From Chlorella sorokiniana (taxonomy: Eukaryota > Chlorophyta > Trebouxiophyceae > Chlorellales > Chlorellaceae), in the NCBI GenBank assembly GCA_025917655.1, contig CP084611.1, forward strand, positions 3,224,001 through 3,288,000: a stretch of DNA of 64,000 nucleotides, read 5' to 3'. Within the stretch, counting starts at the first letter, position 1, and each line of letters starts with the position of its first letter. Of this stretch, positions 27,842-37,820 are shown one piece after another. The position numbers were made by a program, and so were the translations under genes. Under the pieces are notes generated by a model. That model was not told where the DNA came from. It made no database searches and saw nothing but the letters and a program-made list of their open reading frames with translations.

Positions 27842-29051
27842 TCACTTCCTTTTCGAGTTTTTCTTCTTGCCGCCTTGTGCCGCTGCCGCTTGCTTTGAGG
27901 ACCCGGCCCCCGAGCTGCCTGCTGCCGCTGCCTGCTGCGCCGCCACTGCTGCTGCCACTGCCTTTGGCCGCCCGTTCACACGGCCGGGATGCCGCGGCAC
28001 AAGCTCCGCCACCTTCAGCAGCAGCGCTCTCCCTGCATAGCAAGCAGGCAGCCTGGCCAAGGTTGAGCAGCAGCAGTAGCTAGGTATGCTGTGCAAAGAT
28101 GAAGCGTGTTTCATGAGAGGGATGCAACGGGGGGTTGCAGAATGTACGGGGCTACAACTCAGAGCCTTTGCCACGGCTCGCAAGCGAGCAAGGCTGCCAG
28201 GTACAAGCTTCCGTTGGTTGCTCTGGGCTGCCACGACTCCGCACCGCGCCAGGAAAGTGTGAGCAGCGGCGTGGATTTGACTGGAGCCGGAGGATGAAGC
28301 GTGCGCATGCGCGCACCATGCAGTCGCACAGCAAAGCATCGTGCATCCCTGCCCATGCAGCAGTTTGCAATTTTCACAGCGCAAACTCACGGCTTGGGAC
28401 CTCCGAGTTGCAAGGGCTGCCGTCATCGTTCCGTAGCTTTACGCGCACCCGACCTGGTACCAGCCAGTCGCGTGGGTAGCTCTTCATCTGCAGTAGCAGC
28501 GGCAGTGGAACGGCGCTGTTAACTGGCAGAGGGTCAAAGGCAGGGGGCAGATGTAGCGCAGCCATCATAGGCTAACCTCCGCTTCTGCTTCAAGTTTTAG
28601 TCCATTAATGATGCATTCGTAAATCTCTATCGCGTTAGGGGCCTCGCAAGCTGCAGCAGGAGGGCGCAACTGGTTTGAGAACGGCACCGCCAGGCTGGGA
28701 GCCACCATCAAACAGCACTCACCCTGCTCTTTAGGTATTCTTCGTCCTTGAGCCACTGTCTTTCGGTTGTCTATGTAGCTGGGATATATAATTACTCGCT
28801 GCAAGGGGAAGGGAGGGCAACCAAACGCACGGGCAGTTGAAGGCAAGACGGTGGCAGTGGCGCAATCCCTGGGGGGTGAAGCGGCCCTGTATGGCCGGTG
28901 CCCGTTGAACATCGTTACGCATCAGTATGACCGGCGAGGCTGCCAGGCCCAAACAAGCAGAAGGCTGTTCCAAGCATGATGCAACGCAATCACCAGGGCT
29001 GCAGCCGCGGTAGGAACGCTGCTTCCTCACCTTATCGTGCTCAAAGCTCAT
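27842..29051 (-). CDS. SRP19: Signal recognition particle 19 kDa protein
   Basis: Binds the S domain of SRP RNA and prepares it for SRP54, in targeting of secretory proteins to the ER. Five exons can be joined exactly: 29051-29031, 28798-28723, 28650-28577, 28487-28391 and 28032-27842. They give 152 residues with every phase matching and no frame break. Motifs are VIIYPSYIDNRKTVAQGRRI (the conserved RNA-binding N-terminus), APNAIEIYECI, the block YPRDWLVPGRVRVKL, and PSRRALLLKVAELVPRHPG. An Ala/Gln-rich stretch and a basic GGKKKNSKRK tail finish the protein, as in human SRP19. The length fits the family (about 144 residues). The first exon has only seven codons. This gene is less GC-rich than its neighbours. 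Confidence 0.93.
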
Positions 29052-29144
29052 CGAGGCTGGTTTGGCAAGTCCCAGAGCAAGCCGACTGGGGTGTGGGTGT
29101 TGAGAAGGACTAAGGACACGTTTATGTGCAAAGTGCTGATGTAG

Positions 29145-29444
29145 ATGGTAAAGGCGATCGAGTATCTGCAGGTTGGGGACGTGACGCCCTCGAAATCGAC
29201 GAGCACGGCGGAGAAGTACCGACCTGTCCTGCTGGGCATGGCGAAGCAGGGAGCAGCAGCGGCTGCATTCTATCTCACACTCTCCGAGCTGAACGCATGT
29301 GACCCACAAAAACAGGAAGAAACTCAGTCTTGTGCAGGTTCACCAAGGTCTCACATGGACCAAATTTGCAACAACGAGGTTGGCATGGCGCAGTGCACGA
29401 CGCCGGCGCCGGGCGCGTCGGCCTTTGCCACAGCATCCCCCTAG
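29145..29444 (+). CDS. Hypothetical small protein
   Basis: An uninterrupted ATG-to-stop frame of 99 codons begins 93 bases from the SRP19 start on the opposite strand. The first half (VKAIEYLQVGDVTPSKST, then EKYRPVLLGMAKQG, then a hydrophobic AAAAAFYLTLSELNA) has the codon choice of a real exon. The second half is less convincing and could be intron or UTR read-through. I do not recognise a family. It may be the first exon of a short gene ending before the convergent ankyrin gene stop at 29652. Divergent transcription noise from the SRP19 promoter is the alternative. Confidence 0.3.
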   Translation: MVKAIEYLQVGDVTPSKSTSTAEKYRPVLLGMAKQGAAAAAFYLTLSELNACDPQKQEETQSCAGSPRSHMDQICNNEVGMAQCTTPAPGASAFATASP

Positions 29445-29651
29445 CCACGAGAGGCATGCCCCACTGTCTTGACGAAGACTGTTGGCTGCTGTCTAAACCG
29501 CCAGCACCCCCATTCTTCGAGAGGTTGGTGCACATGTGTCCAGGAGCAGATGCATGCAGTGCCATGCGATGAATGAATGAGCGATTCAATGTACATTAAG
29601 CATGCTGAGGAAAAATGTACAGGTACAGAGGGTTTGGTGTGCATGCGGCAG

Positions 29652-31312
29652 TCACTGCGTAACAGGGGGCTCAGCGGGCGGCTGCAACAGCGGCAGGCAG
29701 CTGGCGTGGCCGCCCCTGCTGGCCAGCTCTGCGGCGGTGGGGCCGCCCTCCCCGCGCGCAGGCTTGCGTCGGCGCCCCAGCCGCGCAGCACCTTGCAGGC
29801 GTTGAAGCTGCCTGCAGCCGCGGCGTGGTGCAGCGCGGTCCAGCCCCGCCGGTCCGCGGCGTCCAGCGGCGGCGGGTGCGCCGAGCGCAGCAGCTCCGCC
29901 AGCAGCTTGTGCTGCCCGCCGGCGGCCAGGGCCATGAGCGGGGTGCTGCCCTCGTGGTCGGCGGCAGACGCGTCTGCGGGCAGGCGAGGGGGGCGGCGGC
30001 GAGCGTCGGCTGGACTGAAGAGCGGCGGAGGTGCGGCTGCGCCACGCCCCTTTGCCTGCGCCAGCGGCGAGCGGTGCAGCACAGTGCTCCAGGCGGCTGG
30101 GCCCCAGCTCACCCGCCCCCGCCTCCACCAGCACTCGCAGCACGGCCGCGCAGCCTGCCCGCGCAGCCAGCAGCACGGCTGTGCAGCCGGCCGCGTCGCG
30201 CGCCGCCACGTCCACCCGCCCGCTGCCCACCAGCTCCGCCACCAGGGCGGGCTGCTGCCGCGCGGCGGCCAGCAGCAGCGCGGTGCGCCCGCGCCGTCCC
30301 TCACGCCCGCATCCATGCCGGGCAGCTGCAGCACCTGGCGCAGCTGCTTGCGCGTGCCGGCGGCCGCCGCCGCCAGCAGCGGGTGCTGGCCTCCTTCCGG
30401 GGGCGGTTGATGTCGGCCACGCAGCGCGCGCCCTGCGCCAGCAGCAGTTCGTACGCGCGGCTGGCGGCGGGGGAGGGCGAGCGCCCGCAGCGCGCGGCGG
30501 GACGGCACCCGCCTCCGCGCCAGCACCCTCAGCCCCCCGCCTGCTGCTGCTGGTGCTGCCGCTGCTGCGAGGCCTGGCTGGCCGCCGCGGCCGCTTCCTG
30601 CCGCGCCGCCAGCTCATCCAGCAGCAGCTCGGCGGCGGCGCGGTTGCGGGCCGCCAGCGCCGCCCCACAGCATCGCGCCCGCCGCGTCGCGCCGCCACAG
30701 GTCGAGGCGGGGTGGCCGGGAGGCAGCGCGGCGTCCCAGCGCAGCAGGGCGGCAAGCGCGTCGGCCATGCCCGGGCGGCTGGCCAGCAGCGCGAGCGCGG
30801 TGCCGCCCGAGGCGTCGGCCTGGTTGGGGTCGCGCGCCGCGGCGCAGCAGGCGCAGCATGGCGGGCCAGCCCAAGTGGCAGGCGGCCAGCAGGGGGAAAG
30901 AGCCGTCTGCCGGGTCCACGCAGGCCAGGCTGGCGCCGCAGCGCAGCAGCGCATCCAGCAGCGCCTCGCTGCCCGCAGCCGCGTGCGCCAGGGCGGCGGG
31001 GGTGGCGGCGCGCGCACGGCGGCGGCGGCGGCGGCGGCTGGGCCCCCGCCCTCTGCCTGCGCCGCCAGCAGCGCGCCCAGCAGCAGCTGGTAGCGCTGCC
31101 GCTCCCGCTCCAGCGCGGACAGGGTGAGGGGGCGCTGGCGCGGCAGCGCCCCTGCTGTAAAGCCGGTCTGCCAGGCCTTGCTGGCGTTGCTGACCTGCGG
31201 CAGCAGCTGCGTGGCACCGCCGCGGCCGGACCTGTTGCCGCGCCGCCGGGCTGCCTGCCAAGTGCACCCGCTGCCTGCGACTCGGCCCCCGCCGCCACCA
31301 CCGCTGACGTCC

Positions 31313-31348
<36 letters not shown>

Positions 31349-33866
31349 CCTGTGCCCAGGCCGTCAACGCCGCCAGCTCCCCGTGTGCTCCAGCAGCAGG
31401 CGCAGCGCCGCCAGCTGGCCGGCCGCCAGGGCCAGGGCCGCCGCCGCCCGGCTGTGCGCGTTGAGGCGCAGGGGGCAGGCGCCGGCGTCCAGCAGGAGGC
31501 GCACCACGTCCAGGTGCCCGTTGGCTGCAAGGGGGGGCAGCACGTTACCAGCCTACGCACGCCGCCTTTTGGCCCGCCTTTCCTGCCCGGCAGGAGCCAC
31601 CCCGCTCACACGCACGGGGCCCGCGCCCCGCCTCACCCGCCGCCAGCATGAGGGGCGTGTGCTGCGCCACCCCGCCACCACGCTGTCGCCGTGGCCAGCA
31701 GGGGCGCCCAGCTCCAGCAGGCGCTCCACCGCCGCCAGCTGTCCGCGCTCGGCGGCGGCGGCCAGCGGGTGCAGCGCGGTGCGCCGCTTCAGCGTGCCAA
31801 CCATGGCGGCAGAGCCGCCTGCGGGGCGGGCGGCGGCAGGGGCGCGGGCAAGTTGGGGGCCCAGGGCTGCAAGGTTGTGCTGTGGGGCAGGCCGCATGCG
31901 CACGGGAGCAGCGCCAGCTGGCAGCAGCGACAGGCCCGCTGCCCTGCACCCCAGCATGCCGCCAGCCCGCTTGGGGGCCTCTTGCGTGGCAACCCGACCT
32001 ACCAGCCCCAAGCTCCCGTCGGCCTGCCTGGGCCCCTTCTCTGTGCTCTTGCACGGCCTGGGCAGTGCAAGCGGGAGAAGTGGCGCACGCCTCTCGTCCC
32101 CCCTCCCACACCCACGCCCACAAACACCACCACCACCACCCCCACCGGAAAGAAAGGGAGGGGTGACGACCTACCTGCCAGTCCCGATGCCAGCGGCGGG
32201 TACATCGCATCCAGCATGTCGCAGCGCCCACGCGCCGCGGCCAGCGCAACGGCCCGGAGGGCCGGATGGTCCCGCCCCACCGCCGCGCCGCCGCCGCGCC
32301 GCCGCGCACGCCCCCGCCCCCACCAGCACGCGCACCATGCCGGCGCTGCCGCTCAGCACGGCAGCAGACAGGGCGCTGTGGACGGTTTGGCAGGGGGCAG
32401 GTGGGTGCGGGGGCCAACCGGGGTCAATGTGTGGGCAGTTGGGAGCCCGCCACGGCTGCACCTGCAGCACGCTCAGACCTTGAAGGCAGCGGGTGGGGCC
32501 CCGCTCTCAAGCAGGACGCCGGCAGCCGGCGCCCGCCCAGGCCCCCCACACCTGGTCCAGTCGGCGGAGGCCCCCACCGGGCGCCACGGCGCACTTGTGG
32601 TGCAGGTCGGCGCCGGCGGCCAGCAGGCGCGCCACGCACGGCTGGCTGCCCGCGTTGACGGCGGCGATGAGCGGGGTGAGCGCCACGCCGCGCCCGCTGC
32701 CCGCCACGCGCACCACGCAGCCCCGCCCCGCCTCTGCCCCAGCCGCCAGCAGCCGCTCCACCAGCTCCGCGCTGGCCGCCGCCGCCGCCGCCAGCACCAG
32801 CGGCGTGGGGCTGCCCCGCACCGCTGCCACGCTGCCAGCGCCGCAGTCGTCGGGCTCGGCGCCGTTGCGCTTGCGCTTGCAGGCGCGGCTGCCGCCGCTC
32901 TCGTCGTCTGCCGCTGCGTCGCCCTGCCCGCCTGGCGAGGCTGCCGCCCAGGCAGGCGGGTCGGGAGGGGCGCCAGCGTCCAGCAGCTGCCCCGCGGCTT
33001 CCATGTGGCCGCCCAGCAGGGCAGCCACCAGCGGCGTGGCGCCGTCGCTCGCCCTCACGTGGCCGGCTTGGGCGCCCAGCTTCAGCAGGCGCGCGGTGGC
33101 GGCCGCCATGCCGTGCACTGCAACCGCCTCCGCCGCCTGCTGCTCCAGATCCAAGGGAGAGCAGTCTTCCGCCGCGAAGGCTCCAGCCTCCTGTTCTGAG
33201 CCCTCGCCCGCTGCCGCCGCCTCCACCCCTGGCCCAGGCCGGGCCCGGCAGCGCCTCCAAGCCGCTCTGCCGCCTCCTCCTCGCTGCCGTTCCCCTCGCC
33301 CGCGGCAAACCTCTCCAGCGGCGCATCCGCGCTGCCTGGGGCAGCGGTTGCTGCCGCCCCTTTCAGAGGAGCGGCAGATGCGGGGCAGGGAGGCGCCGCG
33401 GCGTGGCCCCCGTGCTGCAGGATGGCCAGCAGGGCCTCGTTGCAGGCAGCCTGCAGAGCGCAGCCAGATGCGTGCAGCCCCAGGCCCCGGCGCTCCAGGA
33501 AGGCAGGCACATCCGCTGCGCTGCACGCCAGGGCTTGAAGAACGGCTGCAGCTGCAGGAAGGGAGGCAAAGGATGAGAAACAAGCGGTGTGGCGGCTGCA
33601 GCAGGCCAGGCCAGGCGGCGGCGCACGGGCGGGTTGGGAGGCGCAGGCGGCATGCCGACAACACAGCCTGCACCTGGAAGCTCTACTGGAGCCTTTTGGC
33701 CGTGATCGAGCTCCACCTGTTCCTGAACAGCGGTCGTGGAAGGGGGCTCGACGCCGACAGGACCTTGTTGCTCGTCTTGGCGCTGCTGTTTCAACACATA
33801 TGTTGCGGCGCGCTGCTCCGTTAGAAGCCAGAAGAAGGACTGCTCCCCTGCTGCCGCGCCGACCAT
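29652..33866 (-). CDS. Large ankyrin-repeat protein
   Basis: A protein made mainly of ankyrin repeats, probably a protein-interaction scaffold. Its partner is unknown. The ATG at 33866 opens an exon (VGAAAGEQSFFWLLTEQRAA) that ends at a CCAG/GTGCAG donor. Repeats follow across the gene. They include ATPLVAALLGGHMEAAGQLL, TPLIAAVNAGSQPCVARLL, LHPLAAAAERGQLAAVERLL and FPLLAACHLGWPAMLRLL. The last repeat pair is STPLMALAAGGQHKLLAELL and GWTALHHAAAAGSFNACKVL. The gene ends at QPPAEPPVTQ. A basic KRKRNG segment near 32880 could be a nuclear signal. A glutamine run is encoded near 31314-31347. Frame breaks are frequent, so exon limits are approximate. Two adjacent ankyrin genes, rather than one, cannot be excluded. 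Neighbours give no clue to function. Confidence 0.75.
31314..31347 (-). repeat. CAG trinucleotide repeat encoding poly-Gln
   Basis: About 11 CTG units on the plus strand read as a glutamine run in the ankyrin protein, between GQ and GTSAVVAAG. Confidence 0.85.
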
Positions 33867-34618
33867 CGCGACTGCACTCTGCGGGCTCTCAAGGACATTA
33901 CAGCATCATGAACACCAAAGTTTGACGAGCTAGGCTGCCTCGAGGAGCAACAAGTCAACCTGGCGACTTGGCAGCTTCGTGGCACAGCCGGCGCGGGGCA
34001 ATGCAACAGATTCCTGCCGGGCCCAGTGACCATCCATGCATCCCTCCAGGCGCCAGTCAAAGCTCCAGGATCAGTGTGTGAATCAAAAGGAGAACCTTGC
34101 TCCAAGGATGTGCTGAGCTGCCTAGGAATCAGAGGCAGCTGCATGCAAATATGTTAATGCCCACCCCTTCTTGCCCGCACGATGCAACATGCACCGCAAC
34201 ACTCAAGCAGATTGATTAGGCGCCGGCCAGCAGGTTGCGTCAGCGCTAACGCTGGGACCAAACTAGCCTGCTACCACGATCATGCGCAGTTGGCAAGGGT
34301 ACTCTTTCAGGTGAGATGCGGGAGAGCCAATACGGTTCTTCAAACTGCTCGTACGGTTCATTTTTGCAGCACTGCGGCGGCGGGAGACTAGGATGGCAAC
34401 AATACAGAAAGGGTAAACAATAAACTCGCAGCACTCTGGATGACTCAAGGCGGACAACAAAGAGTACAATGCATTGCAGAGAATGCACAAAATGCAGTGG
34501 AGTATCTCCACTGCATGCAGTGTTCAAGATTAGAAAAATTCTCGTCAAGGTAGTGCAAGCAGGGCTAGCATCGTAGTTGCCCCAGGCTTATCAAACAACA
34601 TGCGCATTTCTGGGGCAA

Positions 34619-35351
34619 TCATGTTTGTTCAACTTCCCCGCGGTCATGCCTCGCCCTTAGCGCAACATTGCCACTGAGCCATCCATGACGCGGGCCTGGC
34701 ACATTTGAGCCAATGCCAATCAAAATGGATGGGGGCTCACTAGCTTCAAGCAAATTGGTGGGCGCCTTGCCGAGCGCATCTGCAGTTTCAACTGCGATAT
34801 GGGCAAGAGGCAAAGCAATTGAACGGCACAGTTGCAATCTGCGGAAGTCTGAAGATACTGAGTACTGCCGCTGAAAACAATTCAGGCATGGTCCTCATGC
34901 CTCTTGAAGGTATTGCATACTCAGGAGGGTAGAGTGGCACACCGCCAAGGCGCTGCAGCAGCCGGCAAACATGCCCTGCTCACCTAGCCAAGGCGGTCGC
35001 TGCGTGGGCAGTGGCTTGGCCGGAAGGGGCCGTGTACCGGTGCTGAAAGCAACTGCGTATACAGATAGGACAGGCAGGGCTGCACGTTATCCCGGCTGCC
35101 AGACCAGACTTGGCAGCAAGGGAAGAGTGCGCGCAAGATTGCACATCGCACTCACGTTGTCGATGGACCCACTGGGCCCTTTCTCGCATCAAAGCACCAT
35201 AATATTTAAGGAGCTCCCGGTAACGAGGCAAGTTATGGTCTAATCCCTCCGCCTCCAGGCTCTGCATCTGCTTCGATGTAGCAAAAATCCATGTGCCAAC
35301 AAGCTCAAGGCGCTCCTCCTCCGCCTTGGGAAGGCTGGGTCGAGCGCCCAT
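34619..35351 (-). CDS. Hypothetical small protein, two exons seen
   Basis: An exon from at least 35351 down to 35156 encodes a charged, helical-looking segment (PKAEEERLELVGTWIFATSK, then LPRYRELLKYYGALMRERAQ). It ends at a strong GTGAGT donor in phase 1. A CTGCAG acceptor at 34779 starts an in-phase exon (ALGKAPTNLLEASEPPS) that runs to a stop at 34619. The frame is open for some 30 codons upstream of the ATG at 35351, so the true start may lie in another exon. I do not recognise the family. The good phase match and the donor consensus argue for a real gene. The second exon is the weaker part and could contain a further intron at a GTGAGC. Confidence 0.4.
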
Positions 35352-36436
35352 CCCTGAACTGCCGACGCTGTGGCGCAGGTGCCGCCCTGGGGTGGGGTGT
35401 CGGTAGCGGTGCTGCCTCAGACGCTTGGTGCAAACTAGTGCAGGTGATGAATTGCCGGCGTGGTGGGATGCCTGTGCTTAGAAGATGGAGCTACCTGCGG
35501 CCGAGGAGCACGAATTAAAAGGGAGGCGGATAGGTTGGTGAATGTGAATGTGAGATTTAGAGTTGCAGTATGGTGTAGGCGAGAAGCCTGGCCCTTTCGT
35601 CAGCTGCACGCTAGTTGGTGTACCGTACCGCTGCAAAGAAGATATCGGAGCTGAACGGCGTGTGCTACCGCCTTCAGATTGTGGCATGCATCACTTTTGC
35701 GGCGGTCTCCGCATCCATTCTGCCAACACATCTGACGGTGATGGTGAACCTCGCTGCACTGCAGCGAGTTGAAGCACACTTACCCGTCGTATGAAACGCT
35801 CGTGCTCATCTCGAAAATGTCAACGCGGGAGGTGACGCAAACGCGCTGAGAAAGGCTACCAGAAATCCCTTCTCCGCTCTGACAACGCTGGAGGAGCTCC
35901 TCTTGGGTAAGGACAAACGTTCAGCACCCTGCAACCAGGAGGACCAGGAGCATATTGAGCTGTCGTTGCCATCTGTCGGGCGCAACCGCCCACCTCCCTA
36001 GGTCTCGCACGTATTCACCCAATCAATGCTGGCTGTCCATTCCAGGCACAAGGACTCTTATATGACATTGAAGGATAGAGGAGCATGTTGCTCAGCCATA
36101 TGTGGCACATGATGCCCAGCAGCAATGTTGGCGGCTTTCGCCTTTGCTTACGCTTGCAGTTGAGCGGTGCGTCAGGGCAAGGGTGCTGGCCATCTGCTAT
36201 CTAGCTGATAGTTTGATGGCGCTTGCACTTTGCGACTGAGCGCCTTTTACTTGTTTTGTATTCTCAACAAGCAACCTGGCACTTCTTGTTGCAGGCCTGC
36301 CTCGGCAACCTTCTGCTTGCCATAGCGTTCGGGAGCTATTTGAACATGGTGGGACCGCCAGGATATTTGATCTGCCTGCAGTACTTCAACACTCTGGTGG
36401 GCGCCACATTGGCGCCAAACAGATCCGAGGCAACAG

Positions 36437-36774
36437 GCCGGGGCCCGTTCAATGGTGCGTTGAACATCGTGGCCAGGCCGCCAGGGGCAAGAACACCCAC
36501 CACAGTGTGGGAGTACTGCAGCCATCTTTCTAGCCATCTTTCTGTATGTGTTTGCAGGCTTTTCAAAGTTGCTGGGCCAGCCACATCGAGTATGCTGGCA
36601 AGCCACATCGAGTATGCTGGCAGGCCACATCGAGTATGCTGGCGGGCCCAGCAACTTTTAAAGCCTGCAAACACATACAGAAAGATGGCTGCAGTACTCC
36701 CACACTGTGGTGGGTGTTCTTGCCGCTGGCGGCCTGGCCACGATGTTCAACGCACCATTGAACGGGTCCTGGCC
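36437..36774. mobile_element. Fold-back (inverted repeat) element with 22-bp tandem repeats in its loop
   Basis: The left arm 36437-36578 and right arm 36645-36774 are near-perfect reverse complements. The left arm has one extra 12-base duplication (tagccatctttc), which accounts for the whole length difference, plus a few substitutions. The 66 bases between the arms are three copies of a 22-bp unit. There is no coding capacity. It could be a MITE/foldback transposon or the source of a long hairpin RNA. No target-site duplication was clear. Confidence 0.75.
36581..36646. repeat. Three 22-bp tandem repeats
   Basis: Units at 36581-36602, 36603-36624 and 36625-36646 share the core ccacatcgagtatgctggc and differ only in the last two or three bases. 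Confidence 0.9.
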
Positions 36775-37079
36775 CTCGGCCCCTAAACTCTGTATGGCGG
36801 CTGTGGGGTTTCATCTATCCTTAGTAAACAAGATCTGCTCCAATGATGGGTCTTGGCTGTGCAGCGACATCCTTGAACCCTCCTCTCTCAACCCCACTAA
36901 TGCACCATCCGGCATGCCACATCTTGCCAGGTTGTTCACCCACTGGCAGACCTATCGCCAGATGATGCTGAACCGCCTTTTGATCCAGCACCGCAAGATT
37001 TCTTGCTGGGATTCGTACCTTCCCAAACTGGACAGCTTGCATAGTGTTGCGGCTGAGTAGACAGCATGTGTGATGAGAA

Positions 37080-37520
37080 TGCAGCTTATGCATGGAAACA
37101 GCTGCCGCTTCAAGCCTTCTTCTACCATGTGCCCCTCAAGCCCTGTCTTGCTACTTCACATGCCAACCGCTCTTGCTTCCACCTACATGCACTACCTGAT
37201 GCTTCACACCTTGTTTTACCAAGAATCCTTCAGGCTCCTTTTAGCTGCTCGGCTTGCCGCCGCATTTATTTCCACTTGCTTGCAACATCTGGTGCTTTAC
37301 ACCTGGTTTTACCTTTTTGTCTTTCACAGCCTTTAAGCTTCTCGATTTGCCACTGTGCTTACTCTATTTGGCACTGTGCTTGCTCTAGCTCAAATGCATC
37401 AGCTGGCTCTTTATACCTTGTTTCACCACATGTTTTTCAGGCCCCTTCCTGCTCCCTTATCTGTCACCGCACTCGTTCCAAATCATGTGCAACAGCGGAC
37501 GCTTAACACCTTGTTACAGT
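37080..37520. repeat. Degenerate tandem repeats of about 90-120 bp
   Basis: Pyrimidine-rich DNA in which a block like gcttcacaccttgttttacc recurs with changes near 37203, 37292, 37405 and 37500. Each time it is followed by a block like caggctcctttt or a variant. The copies have diverged strongly. The open frame through them shows the same internal repetition. Confidence 0.55.
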
Positions 37521-37820
37521 ACCGGTCCATCCGACGCCTCTTTAGATTTCTTTGTCGTTCTTTTTGTTTCATTGTTTATGTGCAAATGCTGGCGCCTCAG
37601 CCAGCCATGAAACTGCTCAGGGCTGCTCTGCTGTGTGCAGCCGCGTGCGCAGCCGTGCCGTCTGGCCAGCAATTCATGCAGGACATGTCCTGCTTCAGCC
37701 ACGCGGATTGGGGAATCAACATTTGCTTTGCCTGCTTGATAAAAGCTTCCTGTGTCATGAGTTTTGATTTAAGGCCTGCTTACTGGAGTGATGCAAGAGA
37801 CGCCCAAACATCTTGGACGG

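Larger units (their letters stand above)
33867..37820. other. Low-GC, gene-poor region with repeats
   Basis: Nearly 4 kb between the ankyrin gene start and the XPG stop with clearly lower GC and pyrimidine-rich stretches. It contains one plausible small minus-strand gene (34619-35351), a fold-back element (36437-36774) and degenerate tandem repeats (37080-37520). Further minus-strand splice-like signals occur near 35730-35930, but no complete recognisable gene could be built. No transposase or viral gene was recognised. Confidence 0.5.

Noticed and set aside
30031-31464. A plus-strand open frame of about 478 codons opposite the ankyrin gene
   Set aside because: It is a GC-rich shadow of the ankyrin coding strand, dominated by Arg, Ala and Pro.
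36581-36646. The 22-bp repeats as a CRISPR array or a microRNA
   Set aside because: The units are contiguous without spacers, the genome is eukaryotic, and length alone does not show small-RNA processing.
37066-37506. A 146-codon plus-strand frame as a secreted Cys/His-rich protein
   Set aside because: It follows degenerate tandem repeats. The internal repetition in the peptide comes from the DNA repeats, and there is no family or splice context.
33867-37820. Viral insertion in the low-GC island
   Set aside because: No viral or transposase protein was recognised. Composition alone is not enough.
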